From Lawsonibacter asaccharolyticus (GTDB lineage Bacteria > Bacillota > Clostridia > Oscillospirales > Oscillospiraceae), in NCBI GenBank assembly GCA_003112755.1, contig BFBT01000001.1:3410001-3474000 (forward strand): a stretch of DNA of 64,000 nucleotides, read 5' to 3'. Below, piece by piece: positions 26,714 to 36,082 of the stretch. How positions within the stretch are numbered: the first letter of the stretch is position 1; each line of letters begins with the position of its first letter. The notes below the pieces were generated by a model, which worked only from the letters and a program-made list of their open reading frames with translations, was not told the origin of the DNA and made no database searches. A program made the position numbers and the translations under genes.

Positions 26714-26776
26714 CCCCTATAAACACAGAAGACGGGCTTTTGGTTTCAATTTGCGGCGTATTTGTCTGAATCTTGC

Positions 26777-27805
26777 CTACCAGCGGTCGTCCACCTTCTC
26801 CGCGAAGCCCAGAAGCTCCTTCAGCCGGACCGCCGTGCCGTCGTCCAGCACCGCGGTGCCGGTGAAGCTGCCGAATACCTGGTGCTGGCCGGACCGCACC
26901 ACGCCGGCACTGGGGCAGGCCGCCCGGTCCAGGATGGGGCGGAACTTCATCCGAAAGCGCCGGTCGTCGCTGTCGAAGGTCCAGGGGGCCAGGTAGTGCT
27001 CCCGTCCGTTCTTCCGTGGGATATGGAAGGTCACCTGGGAGAGCTTGTGGAGTTTCCCGCCATAAAACAGGGCGTTCTCCGTGGCGGCGGAGGTGTCCCC
27101 GAAGCCGTATCCGATGTTGAAGCCGAATGGGACCCCGTCCACCATGCCGGAGGCGGAGCCCCAGTACCAGGTGCCGCGGCAGGTCCACACCCCTCTGCCC
27201 CAGTCCAGCACCGCGAAGGAGTCCTCCGGGTCAAAGACATACTCCCGGTCCCCCAGAGTGACCTTTCCCTGGGCCCGCATGCAGTTGATCTTCTGGTTGA
27301 AATAGAACTGCCCCGGCTTTTCAAAGGGCGTGCACATCACGATGGACTCCTCCGGCTCCTGGGTGAGCAGGATCTGGGCGTCCAGCGCCTGCCCGTCCCG
27401 GAAGCGGTCCATATGGGCGTGGAGGGTGCGCCCCTCTCCCTCATGCTGGAACAGCAGGCCGTAGCCCCGCCCGGCCCTGGCGCAGCTGCCCCGGAGAGAG
27501 CTCTGGGGCAGCCCTGTCCCGCCCAGAGGCATGAGCCGCATGGGGCTGCGGGTCACCTGCCATCCCTCCCAGAGGTCGATCAGGGAGATGGAGTCCATCC
27601 CCATGTAGCGGTTGTCCGAAATGGTGAGGGCTAGGGCGCACTGGCGGTTCATCACCAGATAGCAGTCCCTCTCCTTCAGACGGAGAGGGCCGCCCCTCAC
27701 CTTGGAGCGGTCGTACACAGGCAGCAGCCTCCGGGCCCACCCCGGCTGGGTCAGCTCCCCCTGCTCGTCCAGCAGCGGGATGGCCTGTGTGATCTCATGC
27801 TGCAT
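26777..27805 (-). CDS. DUF2804 family protein
   Basis: A 342-residue protein of the DUF2804 family. Conserved blocks include WGSASGMVDGVPFGFNIGYG, AVLDWGRGVWTCRGTWYW and a C-terminal QHQVFGSFTG. The fold resembles lipocalin/AttH-like carotenoid-processing proteins, with no known reaction. There is no signal, so it is cytoplasmic. The start MQHEIT at 27805 follows AAAGGAGG. It lies downstream of the hairpin-rich element at 27886-28168 and shows no operon partner. Confidence 0.88.
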   Translation of the reverse strand: MQHEITQAIPLLDEQGELTQPGWARRLLPVYDRSKVRGGPLRLKERDCYLVMNRQCALALTISDNRYMGMDSISLIDLWEGWQVTRSPMRLMPLGGTGLPQSSLRGSCARAGRGYGLLFQHEGEGRTLHAHMDRFRDGQALDAQILLTQEPEESIVMCTPFEKPGQFYFNQKINCMRAQGKVTLGDREYVFDPEDSFAVLDWGRGVWTCRGTWYWGSASGMVDGVPFGFNIGYGFGDTSAATENALFYGGKLHKLSQVTFHIPRKNGREHYLAPWTFDSDDRRFRMKFRPILDRAACPSAGVVRSGQHQVFGSFTGTAVLDDGTAVRLKELLGFAEKVDDRW

Positions 27806-27885
27806 CAGTCGTGCCTCCTTTCCGCCGGAGTCCCGCCGGCGTTCCACAGGGCTATTTTACCATCGATCTCAGGGAAAAGGAAGGG

Positions 27886-28168
27886 CCAACGGGGGCCGCA
27901 CATCCGTGCGGCCCCCGTTGGAGACTCTCGAAAAAGGCACAAGTGCCTTTTTCGAGAAGAGGCTGCATGGCGTGTGGGACTCGATTTCATGCGAAATAGT
28001 CGCCCCGCCCGCCATGAGAAGTGTCATTTCCGAGGCTCATGTCCTCGGAAATGACGGATTTAAATTGAATTCCGTCGCCTGCGGGCGACGGAACTCTGCG
28101 AGGCTTCACGTGGGAGGGGGTTTTCGACAAGCTGCAGCGGGGGCCGCACATCCGTGCGGCCCCCGCTG
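27886..28168. repeat. Hairpin-bounded intergenic element, copy A
   Basis: Five perfect inverted repeats in a row: stems of 16 bp (27886-27921), 15 bp (27926-27957), 13 bp (28023-28055), 8 bp (28072-28091) and 15 bp (28135-28168). The first and last share the identical core GGGGGCCGCACATCCGTGCGGCCCCC, so the element is bounded by two copies of one hairpin about 250 bases apart. No gene fits inside. A similarly built element lies at 40775-41068. The outer hairpins may work as terminators. Confidence 0.75.
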
Positions 28169-28171
28169 GTC

Positions 28172-29200
28172 TTACCGGTACCGGGACAGGTCCAGCTGTT
28201 CCACCTCCGGCCCCTGCTGGAAATAATCCTGGTCCATATACAGTCCGAACATCCCGATCAGCGCCTCCAGGCACGGGGTCTCCACCCCCAGCTTCCGGCC
28301 CAGGCGCACATAGGGCACCAGGCCATAGGGCAGGTCCTCCGTAAGATACCGGTGGTCCAGGGTCCTGGGGCCCTTGGTGACGGAATAGGCCGGCGTGTTG
28401 TGCAGCACATTGTACAGGCTCTCCTGGGGCTCCGGCCAGAAGGAATTGAGCATCTCCAGCTCTGTGGGGGCGGACACGCCGCAGGCGCGGACCACCGCCA
28501 CCCGCTCCCTGTCGATCTTCTCCATAAAGCGGGCCACCCTGGGGGTCACTCCTGTCCCGAAGAGCAGGAAGTCCTCCCCGTTCTCCATCCGGGTGATGTT
28601 GAACAGGGCCAGCGGCCCGTGGGAGATGGGGTTGGAGTTGTTCAGCGAGGTCTCCAGCACATTGGCCGCAGGGCACAGCTGAGGGAATACAGGGGCGAGC
28701 CGCTCCAGCACCCCGGCGGTATCCCCCGGCCTGACGCATGCCAGTCCCATGCTCTTTTTGACGGTCTTCAGATAGACCGCGTCCGGCGCGGGGGAGCTGC
28801 ACAGGATCAGCTGTCCCCCCGTCTCCCCGATGGGGCAGCCCTTCCGCTCCGCCTCCGCTCCCAGCTCCATATCAAATTCCACCGCGCCCCAGCAGCAGTT
28901 GGTCACCAGGATGATCTGCCCCGGCCGCAGCACGCCCCCCAGCCCCGCCGCCAGCGGGCGGTGTCCCGCCGCCACCGTGCACACCAGGATCACGTCGCTG
29001 TCCCCGCAGTCCTCCAGCTGTGTGGTCACCGGGACAGGGAAGCGCCCCTCCACCACGCCGGTGGCGGAGATCCCCCGGGCCTGGATGGGCGCCAGCCGCT
29101 CCTGGCTCCGGTCATAGAGAAGGACCTGATGCCCCCCGTGGGACAAAAATGCGCTGTACGCCTTTCCGGTATTTCCCGCTCCCAAAATCGCAAACTTCAT
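28172..29200 (-). CDS. NAD/NADP octopine/nopaline dehydrogenase family protein
   Basis: A 342-residue oxidoreductase of the opine dehydrogenase family. The Rossmann start MKFAILGAGNTGKAYSAFL binds NAD(P)H. The C-terminal helical domain has NSNPISHGPLALFN and YNVLHNTPAYSV, the family catalytic region with its conserved His. Members join an amino acid and a 2-oxo acid reductively, or run the reverse. The substrate is not predictable. It is divergent from the AbgT gene across 514 bases. The reverse reaction would fit the neighbouring uptake and peptidase genes, which is inference. Confidence 0.88.
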   Translation of the reverse strand: MKFAILGAGNTGKAYSAFLSHGGHQVLLYDRSQERLAPIQARGISATGVVEGRFPVPVTTQLEDCGDSDVILVCTVAAGHRPLAAGLGGVLRPGQIILVTNCCWGAVEFDMELGAEAERKGCPIGETGGQLILCSSPAPDAVYLKTVKKSMGLACVRPGDTAGVLERLAPVFPQLCPAANVLETSLNNSNPISHGPLALFNITRMENGEDFLLFGTGVTPRVARFMEKIDRERVAVVRACGVSAPTELEMLNSFWPEPQESLYNVLHNTPAYSVTKGPRTLDHRYLTEDLPYGLVPYVRLGRKLGVETPCLEALIGMFGLYMDQDYFQQGPEVEQLDLSRYR

Positions 29201-29714
29201 ATTCTGCTTCCCCTACCTTTGAAAGTTTGTTCTATTAGAGCATAAAGCGGGGAATTTTTCAACTCCTCTCTTTCCGTGCATCTCCCCATCTTTGTGCGGA
29301 ATATCCAAGATCTCACCCCCCGGGCCGCCTTATCCAGGCATATTCCCTCATGTTTTCCAGCCCCGGCCCCGGCTGAGAGCCTGACCGCAAACACGGGATG
29401 CAGAAGCATACAAAATTTATCCGCCGGTTTTAGACATTTTTTGCAGCTCCCCGGGCCGCTCTGGGGGAAAAACCTATGGCTTCCTCAATGTCACAACCAA
29501 TTGCTTGTTGATTTTTTCATTTTTCTGTTAGACTTAGTTTTTATGTCCCGTTATAATTGGCATTGTGTTAGGGCAGGAAGGCCAAAATCTGCCCTAGTGG
29601 GGCCCACCAAGCCGTTGGCGCCGGTTTTCCGGCAGGAGAGAAGCTGCCTGTGCCAGATCCACGTTCCGGTACAGGCCATCAAAAAAGTGAAAATTGGGGA
29701 GGTCTTGAGGTTTT
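29201..29714. other. Long divergent intergenic region before the AbgT gene
   Basis: No gene seen. A TATAAT at 29552-29557 is a likely -10 box on the plus strand; TTAGAC at 29528 is a poor -35. The 150-base leader that follows ends in GGGGAGG before the AbgT start. The region is AT-richer than the surroundings and may hold the site of a regulator such as the nearby LysR protein. Confidence 0.45.
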
Positions 29715-31238
29715 ATGGGAGAGAAGAAAAAGGTCAGCGTGCTGGAGCGATTCCTGCACCGTGTGGAGGTCATGGGAAATAAAATTCCAAATCCCATGTT
29801 GCTCTTCATCTACTTATGTATTGCTGTTATCGCAATCTCCGCAGTCTGTTCCATTTTTCATGTCAGCGCAGTCAACCCAGTCACAGGTGAACTGGTAGAA
29901 GTAGTCAATCTGTTCAGCAAGGATGGATTTGTCCGTATGCTGACTACTTTTGTGACCAACTTCACCGGCACCTCCGCTCTGGGTCTGACCCTGACCTGTA
30001 TGCTGGGTGTGGGCGTGGCTGAGGCCTCAGGGCTCTTCCACGTCGCATTAAGAGGATTGGCAAAAGCCAAAGGCTCCGACCTAAAGGTCATCGCGATCTT
30101 CTGTTTTGTGTGTGTGATGGCAGATTGTACCGGCGGTGCGGGCTTCGTTGTTATGCCTCCTTTGGGTGCCCTGATCTGGGCGGCCATGGGCCGCAACCCC
30201 ATGGCCGGCATGTTGGCAGCTTATGCCTCTGTGTCCGGCGCGTTCGCCTCCAACCTGATGATCACATCTATGGATGTGGTCAACATGGGATACACAGAAG
30301 CGGCAGCAAAGCTTTTGATCCCCGACATTTCCCTGAGTCCCTCCATGAACTGGTATTTCTCCGCGGTCTCCGTGGTATTCCTTACTTTCTTCTCCACCTT
30401 GATCACTGTCAAGGTCGTGGAGCCCCGCATGGGCCGCTATACTGGAGATTATGTAGAGCAGGCGGATGATCCCACTCCTCTGGACAACAAAGGGCTGAAG
30501 GCAGCTTTGATTGCCTTCCTGGCCTATATCGCCCTGATCGTGGTCCTGTGCGTCACCGGTGTGTTGGCGGACGAGACCGGCTCTCTGCTCAACTCCAAGG
30601 CGCCTCTGATGAGCGGAATGACCGTGCTCATCGCCCTGATGTTCGCCATCCCTGGCATCGCCTTCGGCTACGCCTCCGGCCGCTTCAAAAAGTTTGATGA
30701 CGTAGCCGCAGCCATGACCTCTGCCATGGCGGGAATGGCCGGATACATTGCTCTGTTCTATTTCATCGCCCAGTTCCTGAAATATTTTGACTGGTCCAAC
30801 CTCGGCTTGATCCTGGCCATCAAGGGCGCCGGTGCCCTGGAGGCCTCCGGGCTGCCCATCTGGCTGATCCTGGTCATCTTTGTCATCATGTGCGGTGCCC
30901 TGAACCTATTCATCGGCTCCGCCTCCACCAAGTGGTCCATCCTGGCCAGCGTGTTCGTGCCCATGTTCATGCTGATGGGCTACTCCCCCGCCCTGATCCA
31001 GATGGCCTACCGCATCGGCGACGCCTTCACCAACCCCATCTGCCCCACCTTCGCCTACTTCGGCATGCTGCTGGCCCTGGCTCAGAAGTATGACAAGAAG
31101 GCCGGCTTCGGCACCCTGATGTCCAACATGATGCCTTATGTCATCGCGTTCTTCCTGTTCATGGTAGTGGAACTGCTGGTCTGGTTCTTCTTCGGCCTGC
31201 CGCTGGGCCCCAACAGCTCCGTATTTTTCTCCATGTAA
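29715..31238 (+). CDS. AbgT family transporter
   Basis: A 507-residue membrane transporter with about 12 hydrophobic segments, belonging to the AbgT (p-aminobenzoyl-glutamate) family. Marks are the N-terminal VLERFLHRVEVMGNKIPNP, GGAGFVVMPPLGALIW, and the C-terminal GSASTKWSILASVFVPMFML and AYRIGDAFTNPICP. Members import p-aminobenzoyl-glutamate or related dipeptides, or act as drug pumps. It leads an operon with an M24 peptidase homologue and a URO-D-like protein. That suggests uptake of a small peptide-like compound for breakdown, which is inference. Confidence 0.93.
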   Translation: MGEKKKVSVLERFLHRVEVMGNKIPNPMLLFIYLCIAVIAISAVCSIFHVSAVNPVTGELVEVVNLFSKDGFVRMLTTFVTNFTGTSALGLTLTCMLGVGVAEASGLFHVALRGLAKAKGSDLKVIAIFCFVCVMADCTGGAGFVVMPPLGALIWAAMGRNPMAGMLAAYASVSGAFASNLMITSMDVVNMGYTEAAAKLLIPDISLSPSMNWYFSAVSVVFLTFFSTLITVKVVEPRMGRYTGDYVEQADDPTPLDNKGLKAALIAFLAYIALIVVLCVTGVLADETGSLLNSKAPLMSGMTVLIALMFAIPGIAFGYASGRFKKFDDVAAAMTSAMAGMAGYIALFYFIAQFLKYFDWSNLGLILAIKGAGALEASGLPIWLILVIFVIMCGALNLFIGSASTKWSILASVFVPMFMLMGYSPALIQMAYRIGDAFTNPICPTFAYFGMLLALAQKYDKKAGFGTLMSNMMPYVIAFFLFMVVELLVWFFFGLPLGPNSSVFFSM

Positions 31239-31288
31239 TATTTTTGTTTCGTTTACTGTCCAATTTTAATCTTATCAGGAGGTCATCT

Positions 31289-32500
31289 ATGAATGTTTTA
31301 GACGAAAAGCGCTCCAGCCCGGAGCTGCGCGGCTATGTCAAGGAGCGCATCCGGAAGATGCAGGACGTCATGGCCCGCAAAGGGGTGGATGTCACCATCC
31401 TCATGCGCCCCGAGAACGTGTTCTACTTCAGCAACTTCAACCCCATCCTCATCAGCCACGTCCCCTACTTCATCCTCACCCGGGATGACGCCTTTCTGCT
31501 GGTCCACTGCATCCGCCACGACCACGCCGTCAATGAGGGCGCGGTGGACAAGGTCCTGTGCTACGGCAAGTGGGGCGCCACCCAGGCCGTGGCCATGGAC
31601 GCCATGGACGCCATGCGGGAGCTTCTGGGCGGCGGCCCCCTCACCGTGGGCGTGGAGGGCGACTACGCCAGCATGAACTTCCTGGACCGCCTGAAGACGA
31701 AGCTCCAGGTCAAGGGCTATGTGGATATCGCCCAGGACGCTGTGGACCTGCGGCTCATCAAGGACCCCCACGAGATCAAGATGTGCCGTATCTCCGGCGA
31801 GCTGGTGGACCTGGGTGTCACCCGGGCCATCGAGGCCCTGGAGGGCGGCGCCAGCGAGGCTCAGGCCGCCACTGAGGGACAGTACGCCATGCGCAACCGC
31901 TGGCATGAGAAGTATCAGCAGTACGAGGTGTCCGGCTTCTCCAACTCGGAGACCGCCGACATCGACACCTTCGTGGTCTGGTGCATGTCCAACGAGCGGC
32001 TCAACTACGGCTGTGACTGCCCCACCGGCTACGTCCCCATGCCCGGCGACCTGACCATGCCCATGAGCTGGGCGCGGATCGCGGGCTACAACGTGGAGAA
32101 CGAGCGCACCGTCATCGTGGGCCATGTGAACGAGGAGCGCACCCGGGCCTATGACGCCATGCTCCGGGCCCGGGACAACATCTTCCGCATGCTCCGCCCC
32201 GGCGCCATCTTCGAGGACCTGTACTTCGCCGCCATGAAGGAGTACGAGGACGCCGGCTTCGGCAGCATCCTCCCCGGCCGCTGCGGCCACGGGATGGGCC
32301 TGTCCACCCACGAGTTCCCCTCCGTCACCAAGGGCAACAAGGCCCCCCTGGCTCCCGGCATGATCCTCACGGTGGAGCCCGGCCTGATGAGCGCAGAGCT
32401 GGGCGCGGTGCGCAACAGCGACACAGTGCTCATCACCGAGGACGGGTTCGAGTTTTTGACCAACTCCCCCCGGGACAAGATCATCATCAAAAAAGGCTGA
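31289..32500 (+). CDS. M24 family peptidase/creatinase homologue
   Basis: A 403-residue pita-bread-fold enzyme of family M24 (aminopeptidase P/creatinase). An N-terminal creatinase-type domain (about 1-165) precedes the catalytic domain with GRCGHGMGLSTHE near residue 335 and EPGLMSAELGAVRNSDTVLI near the end. Several usual metal ligands are replaced: the N-terminal region has no clear DxG...D pair, so it may be a non-metal creatinase-like hydrolase. The start MNVLDEK follows AGGAGG. It lies 50 bases after the AbgT gene. The substrate is probably the compound imported by that transporter. Confidence 0.88.
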   Translation: MNVLDEKRSSPELRGYVKERIRKMQDVMARKGVDVTILMRPENVFYFSNFNPILISHVPYFILTRDDAFLLVHCIRHDHAVNEGAVDKVLCYGKWGATQAVAMDAMDAMRELLGGGPLTVGVEGDYASMNFLDRLKTKLQVKGYVDIAQDAVDLRLIKDPHEIKMCRISGELVDLGVTRAIEALEGGASEAQAATEGQYAMRNRWHEKYQQYEVSGFSNSETADIDTFVVWCMSNERLNYGCDCPTGYVPMPGDLTMPMSWARIAGYNVENERTVIVGHVNEERTRAYDAMLRARDNIFRMLRPGAIFEDLYFAAMKEYEDAGFGSILPGRCGHGMGLSTHEFPSVTKGNKAPLAPGMILTVEPGLMSAELGAVRNSDTVLITEDGFEFLTNSPRDKIIIKKG

Positions 32501-32506
32501 ACCTGA

Positions 32507-32535
32507 CCGGCCCGCCTCTGCTGGAGGCGGGCCGG
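32507..32535 (+). terminator. Hairpin between operon genes
   Basis: A perfect 11-bp stem (32507-32517 with 32525-32535) just after the M24 gene and before the URO-D-like gene. Without a U-tract it may attenuate transcription or stabilise the upstream message. Confidence 0.5.
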
Positions 32536-32584
32536 AGCTTGACGCAGGCGCACGAGAGCGCCATAAAAAAGGAGCTGTGATCTC

Positions 32585-33589
32585 ATGACAAAAAAAGAAC
32601 GCATCCAGGCCGCCATCCGCGGCGAGAAGCCGGACAAGATGCCCTACTCCTTCTGGACCCACATGCCGGGCACCGATCTGGACCCGGAGGCCATCTCCCA
32701 GAAGACCTATGAGTTCTACAAAAAATATGACTTCGACTTCGTCAAGACCATGAACAACGGCATGTACGCCATCGAGGACTTCGGCTGCACCGTGGACTAC
32801 TCCGAGATCGTCAAGGGCGGCGTGGCCAAGGTGGTGAGCACCCCCATCTCCTGCGCCGCCGATTGGCGGAAGCTGACGGTCTGCCCCTGCACCCAGGGCA
32901 GCAACGCCCGGGAGCTGCGCCATCTGCAGCTGGTCCTGGAGAAGCTGAAGGGCGAGGAGGTCCCCGTCATCTTCACCGCCTTCACCCCCATCACCATCGC
33001 AGACAAGATCAGCGGCGGGAAGCTGATCTCCTACATCGAGGAGGGCCATGGCGACGATGTCAAGGCGGCGCTGGAGGTCATCACCGAGACCACCGCCCAG
33101 CTGGTGGCCGCGGCCATCGACATGGGGGCCGACGGGATCTTCCTGGCCTCCCAGATGAGCTCCTATGACAAGTGTACGGACCGCCAGTATCTGGAGTACG
33201 GCAAGCCCTACGACCTGCGGGTGCTGGAGGCCGCCGGGAAGGGCTGGATGAACACCATCCACTGCCACGGAGACCACATCATGTTCCACATCCTCAAGGA
33301 TTACCCCGTCCAGGTCTTCAACTGGCACGCCTGGGAATCCCTGCCCGCCCTGGACGAGGCCTATGCCCTCACCGGCAAGTGCCTCATGGGCGGCCTGAGC
33401 CGGACCGACATCACCCAGCAGAACCGGGGCGCCATCCAGAACCAGATCTTCCAGTGCTTCAAGCTCCTGGGCGGGCGGCATCAGATCCTCACCCCGGGCT
33501 GCGTCATCCGCTACCCCCTGGACGACGACATGCTCTCCTTTATCGGGACGACTCGAAATGAAATTGAGGCGGTATTTGACCAGCGCTGA
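32585..33589 (+). CDS. Uroporphyrinogen decarboxylase (URO-D)/MtaA family protein
   Basis: A 334-residue TIM-barrel protein of the URO-D superfamily. It starts MTKKERIQAAIRGEKPDKMP, as in the cobalamin-linked methyltransferases MtaA and CmuA. A metal-type site is seen as NTIHCHGDH near residue 220 and TPGCVIRY near 302. Compared with the usual HxC...C zinc site, the position before Gly is His. No heme gene is near, so heme synthesis is unlikely. A methyl- or carboxyl-transfer step in the same catabolic operon is possible. Its last 50 bases overlap the convergent LysR gene. Confidence 0.85.
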   Translation: MTKKERIQAAIRGEKPDKMPYSFWTHMPGTDLDPEAISQKTYEFYKKYDFDFVKTMNNGMYAIEDFGCTVDYSEIVKGGVAKVVSTPISCAADWRKLTVCPCTQGSNARELRHLQLVLEKLKGEEVPVIFTAFTPITIADKISGGKLISYIEEGHGDDVKAALEVITETTAQLVAAAIDMGADGIFLASQMSSYDKCTDRQYLEYGKPYDLRVLEAAGKGWMNTIHCHGDHIMFHILKDYPVQVFNWHAWESLPALDEAYALTGKCLMGGLSRTDITQQNRGAIQNQIFQCFKLLGGRHQILTPGCVIRYPLDDDMLSFIGTTRNEIEAVFDQR

Positions 33590-34544
33590 CGCCGCTGTAA
33601 ATTTCCCGGGCCAGGCTGATGAATTCCCGGCCCGCCCGGGTGAGCAGCTTGCTCTTCAGGCGGCAGACTGAGATCTGGAACCGGCCGATCCCGCTGGTAT
33701 CCAGCAGGAAAATAGAGAGCCTGTCCAGCCCCTCCTGGCTGAACAGGGGGGTACTCCCGTGGCCGGAGAGCCGCTGGTCGGGTGACAGGAAGGTCAGAGG
33801 CAGCACACAGGCCCCCATCCCCTCCATGCACAGGGATGCCTCCGTGATCAGATTCTGGGTGGAGACCACCACTTCCGGCTCTATCCCGGCGTTCCGGCAC
33901 AGGGTCTGAAAGACCCGGCCGTTCATGGTCTCCGGATGCTGCACCACAAAGGGCAGCTCCGCAAAGCGGTCCATGGACAGGGCGCCCTCCCCCAGCTTCC
34001 GGTCCAGATGGTGCTCTTTCATCAGCCGGTCAGGGACCAGCACCACGAACTTTTCCTCAAACAGCGGCGTCACCGCCAGCTCCTCCGTGTTTTCGGGCTG
34101 ATAGCCGATGCACAGGTCGGCTGTGCCATCGTACAGCGCATCCGCGATGTTCCCGCTGACGGTCCCCTCCACCAGATGGAGCCGGATCTGGGGGAAGAGC
34201 TGATGAAAGGCGGACAGCAGGGGCGGCAGCATGATGGTCCCCCGGGTCACCGGGATGCCCACGGTCAGCTCGCCCTGCCGGAAGTTCTTGATGTCCTGGA
34301 CCTCCCGGGCGTAGTCGTCCACCGAGCTCAGGATCTCCCGGGCATGCTTCTGCAAGGCCCGTCCCGCATCGGTCAGGGTCATGGGGATGCCCCGGTCAAA
34401 CAGCCTGACCCCGTAATATTCCTCCAGCTTGGAGATGTGGCTGCTCAGGGCCTGCTGCGAGATGAACAGGCGCTTGGCTGCCCGGGTGAAGTTCAGCTCC
34501 TCCGCCGCCGCCGCGAAGCATTTCAGACTGGTCAGACTGAACAT
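33540..34544 (-). CDS. LysR family transcriptional regulator
   Basis: A 334-residue LysR-type regulator. The N-terminal winged helix is LKCFAAAAEELNFTRAAKRL...SQQALSSHISKLEEYYG. The effector domain starts at about residue 90 (GELTVGIPVTRGTIML). The ATG at 34544 is preferred because GGAGGAG precedes it; an ATG five codons upstream lies inside that site. It is convergent with the URO-D-like gene (50-base overlap) and divergent from the cysteine-desulfidase gene, so it may control either. The effector is not known. Confidence 0.93.
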   Translation of the reverse strand: MFSLTSLKCFAAAAEELNFTRAAKRLFISQQALSSHISKLEEYYGVRLFDRGIPMTLTDAGRALQKHAREILSSVDDYAREVQDIKNFRQGELTVGIPVTRGTIMLPPLLSAFHQLFPQIRLHLVEGTVSGNIADALYDGTADLCIGYQPENTEELAVTPLFEEKFVVLVPDRLMKEHHLDRKLGEGALSMDRFAELPFVVQHPETMNGRVFQTLCRNAGIEPEVVVSTQNLITEASLCMEGMGACVLPLTFLSPDQRLSGHGSTPLFSQEGLDRLSIFLLDTSGIGRFQISVCRLKSKLLTRAGREFISLAREIYSGVSAGQIPPQFHFESSR

Positions 34545-34657
34545 GGCCGTCTCCTCCAATCAAACAGTTGTCTATCTCTTGCTTATTTTATTCGATTTGC
34601 TTGTGCTTTACAAGTGTTCATTTTCAGATACCACCCCAGATAGGAGAGCGATACAGC

Positions 34658-35971
34658 ATGGATCAAGCACTTTATCAGAATCACCTCGGCATCCTTCGGG
34701 AGGAATTGCTGGTGGCCCTGGGCTGCACCGAGCCCATCGCCATCGCCTATGCCGGCGCCAAGGCGCGGCAGCTGCTGGGCGTAATGCCAGAGCACTGCCG
34801 GGTCCGGTGCAGCGGCAACATCATCAAAAACGTGAAGGGCGTCATCGTCCCCAACTCCGGCGGTATGCGCGGCATCGACGTGGCGGCCACCCTGGGCATC
34901 GTGGGCGGAGACCCGGACCGGGAGCTGGCCGTGCTGGAGACCGTGACGCCGGCGGATATCCAGACCACCCAGGCACTGGTGAAGGAGGGCTTCTGCACCT
35001 GCGAGCTGGTGGAGGACGTGGACAACCTGTATATCGTGGTGGAGCTGGAGGGCGGCGGACACTCCGCCGAGATCGAGATCCAGGAGCACCACAACAACAT
35101 CACCTACATGAAGAAGGACGGCACGGTCCTGCTGGACAGCCGCCCCGACCCCAGCTGCAAAAAACAGAGCGGCGGTCCGGACCGGATGCTCCTCAATGTG
35201 GCCAACATCCTGGAATTCGCGGACACGGTGAAAATAGAGGATGTGGAGGAGCTCATCGGCCGCCAGATCGACTATAACACCGCCATCTCTGACGAGGGTC
35301 TCAAGGGCAACTACGGTGTGGAGACCGGCCGCATCCTTATGGAGAACGCGGGGAATGCCAGCGGGCTGAACCGTGTCCGCCTCCAGGCCCGGGCCGCCGC
35401 CGCCGCAGGCAGCGACGCCCGGATGAGCGGATGCTCCCTGCCGGTAGTCATCAACAGCGGCAGCGGCAACCAGGGCATCACTGTGACCATGCCCATCGTC
35501 ATCTATGGGCGGGCCTGGCAGGCGGACCGGGAGCTGATCCTCCGCGCCCTGGTGCTGGCCAATCTGATCAGCGTGCATCAGAAGAAGTACATCGGCAGCC
35601 TCAGCGCCTACTGCGGCGCCACCAGCGCCGCCACCGGGGCCGCCTGCGGCGTGGCCTATATGATGCTCCGCCAGAAGGGGGAGCAGGAGCGGATCTATCA
35701 GATCCTCTGCGACACCATCACCAACAGCATCGAGACCCTGGGCGGCATGGTGTGCGACGGGGCCAAGGCCAGCTGTGCGGCCAAGATCGGCCTGGCGGTG
35801 GAGAACGCCCTGATGGCCCTGGAGCTGAGCCTGGCAGGCAACGTCTTCCAGCCCGGCGAGGGCATGACCATGGAGGACCCGGAGGACACCATCGCGGCAG
35901 TGGGCCGCATGGGCCGGGTGGGTATGAAGAGCACCGACGTAGAGATCCTGAACATCATGCTGGGGAACTGA
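34658..35971 (+). CDS. L-cysteine desulfidase family protein (YhaM/CyuA, UPF0597)
   Basis: A 437-residue protein of the serine dehydratase-alpha-like YhaM/CyuA family, which breaks L-cysteine into pyruvate, ammonia and sulfide with an iron-sulfur cluster. The cysteines in GCTEPIAIAYAGAK near residue 24, SAYCGATSAATGAACG near 315 and MVCDGAKASC near 365 fit cluster ligands. The start at 34658 follows AGGAGAG. It is divergent from a LysR gene across about 110 bases, a common regulator-target arrangement. Relatives acting on other beta-substituted amino acids cannot be excluded. Confidence 0.88.
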   Translation: MDQALYQNHLGILREELLVALGCTEPIAIAYAGAKARQLLGVMPEHCRVRCSGNIIKNVKGVIVPNSGGMRGIDVAATLGIVGGDPDRELAVLETVTPADIQTTQALVKEGFCTCELVEDVDNLYIVVELEGGGHSAEIEIQEHHNNITYMKKDGTVLLDSRPDPSCKKQSGGPDRMLLNVANILEFADTVKIEDVEELIGRQIDYNTAISDEGLKGNYGVETGRILMENAGNASGLNRVRLQARAAAAAGSDARMSGCSLPVVINSGSGNQGITVTMPIVIYGRAWQADRELILRALVLANLISVHQKKYIGSLSAYCGATSAATGAACGVAYMMLRQKGEQERIYQILCDTITNSIETLGGMVCDGAKASCAAKIGLAVENALMALELSLAGNVFQPGEGMTMEDPEDTIAAVGRMGRVGMKSTDVEILNIMLGN

Positions 35972-35990
35972 AGCTGTCCCCAGACGATAC

Positions 35991-36021
35991 GCGGCCGGAC
36001 GGGAGCATCCTGTCCGGCCGC
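35991..36021 (+). terminator. First hairpin after the desulfidase gene
   Basis: A 10-bp stem (35991-36000 with 36012-36021) followed by a mixed T/C stretch. Confidence 0.65.
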
Positions 36022-36082
36022 GGTCTTATTCTCCCCGCTTTCTCCCACCCCCACCTTAGCGAGGACTCTTTCAACAGCCTGA

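Noticed and set aside
32585-33589. Calling the URO-D-like gene hemE
   Set aside because: No heme genes near, N-terminus and metal-site layout closer to MtaA-type proteins.
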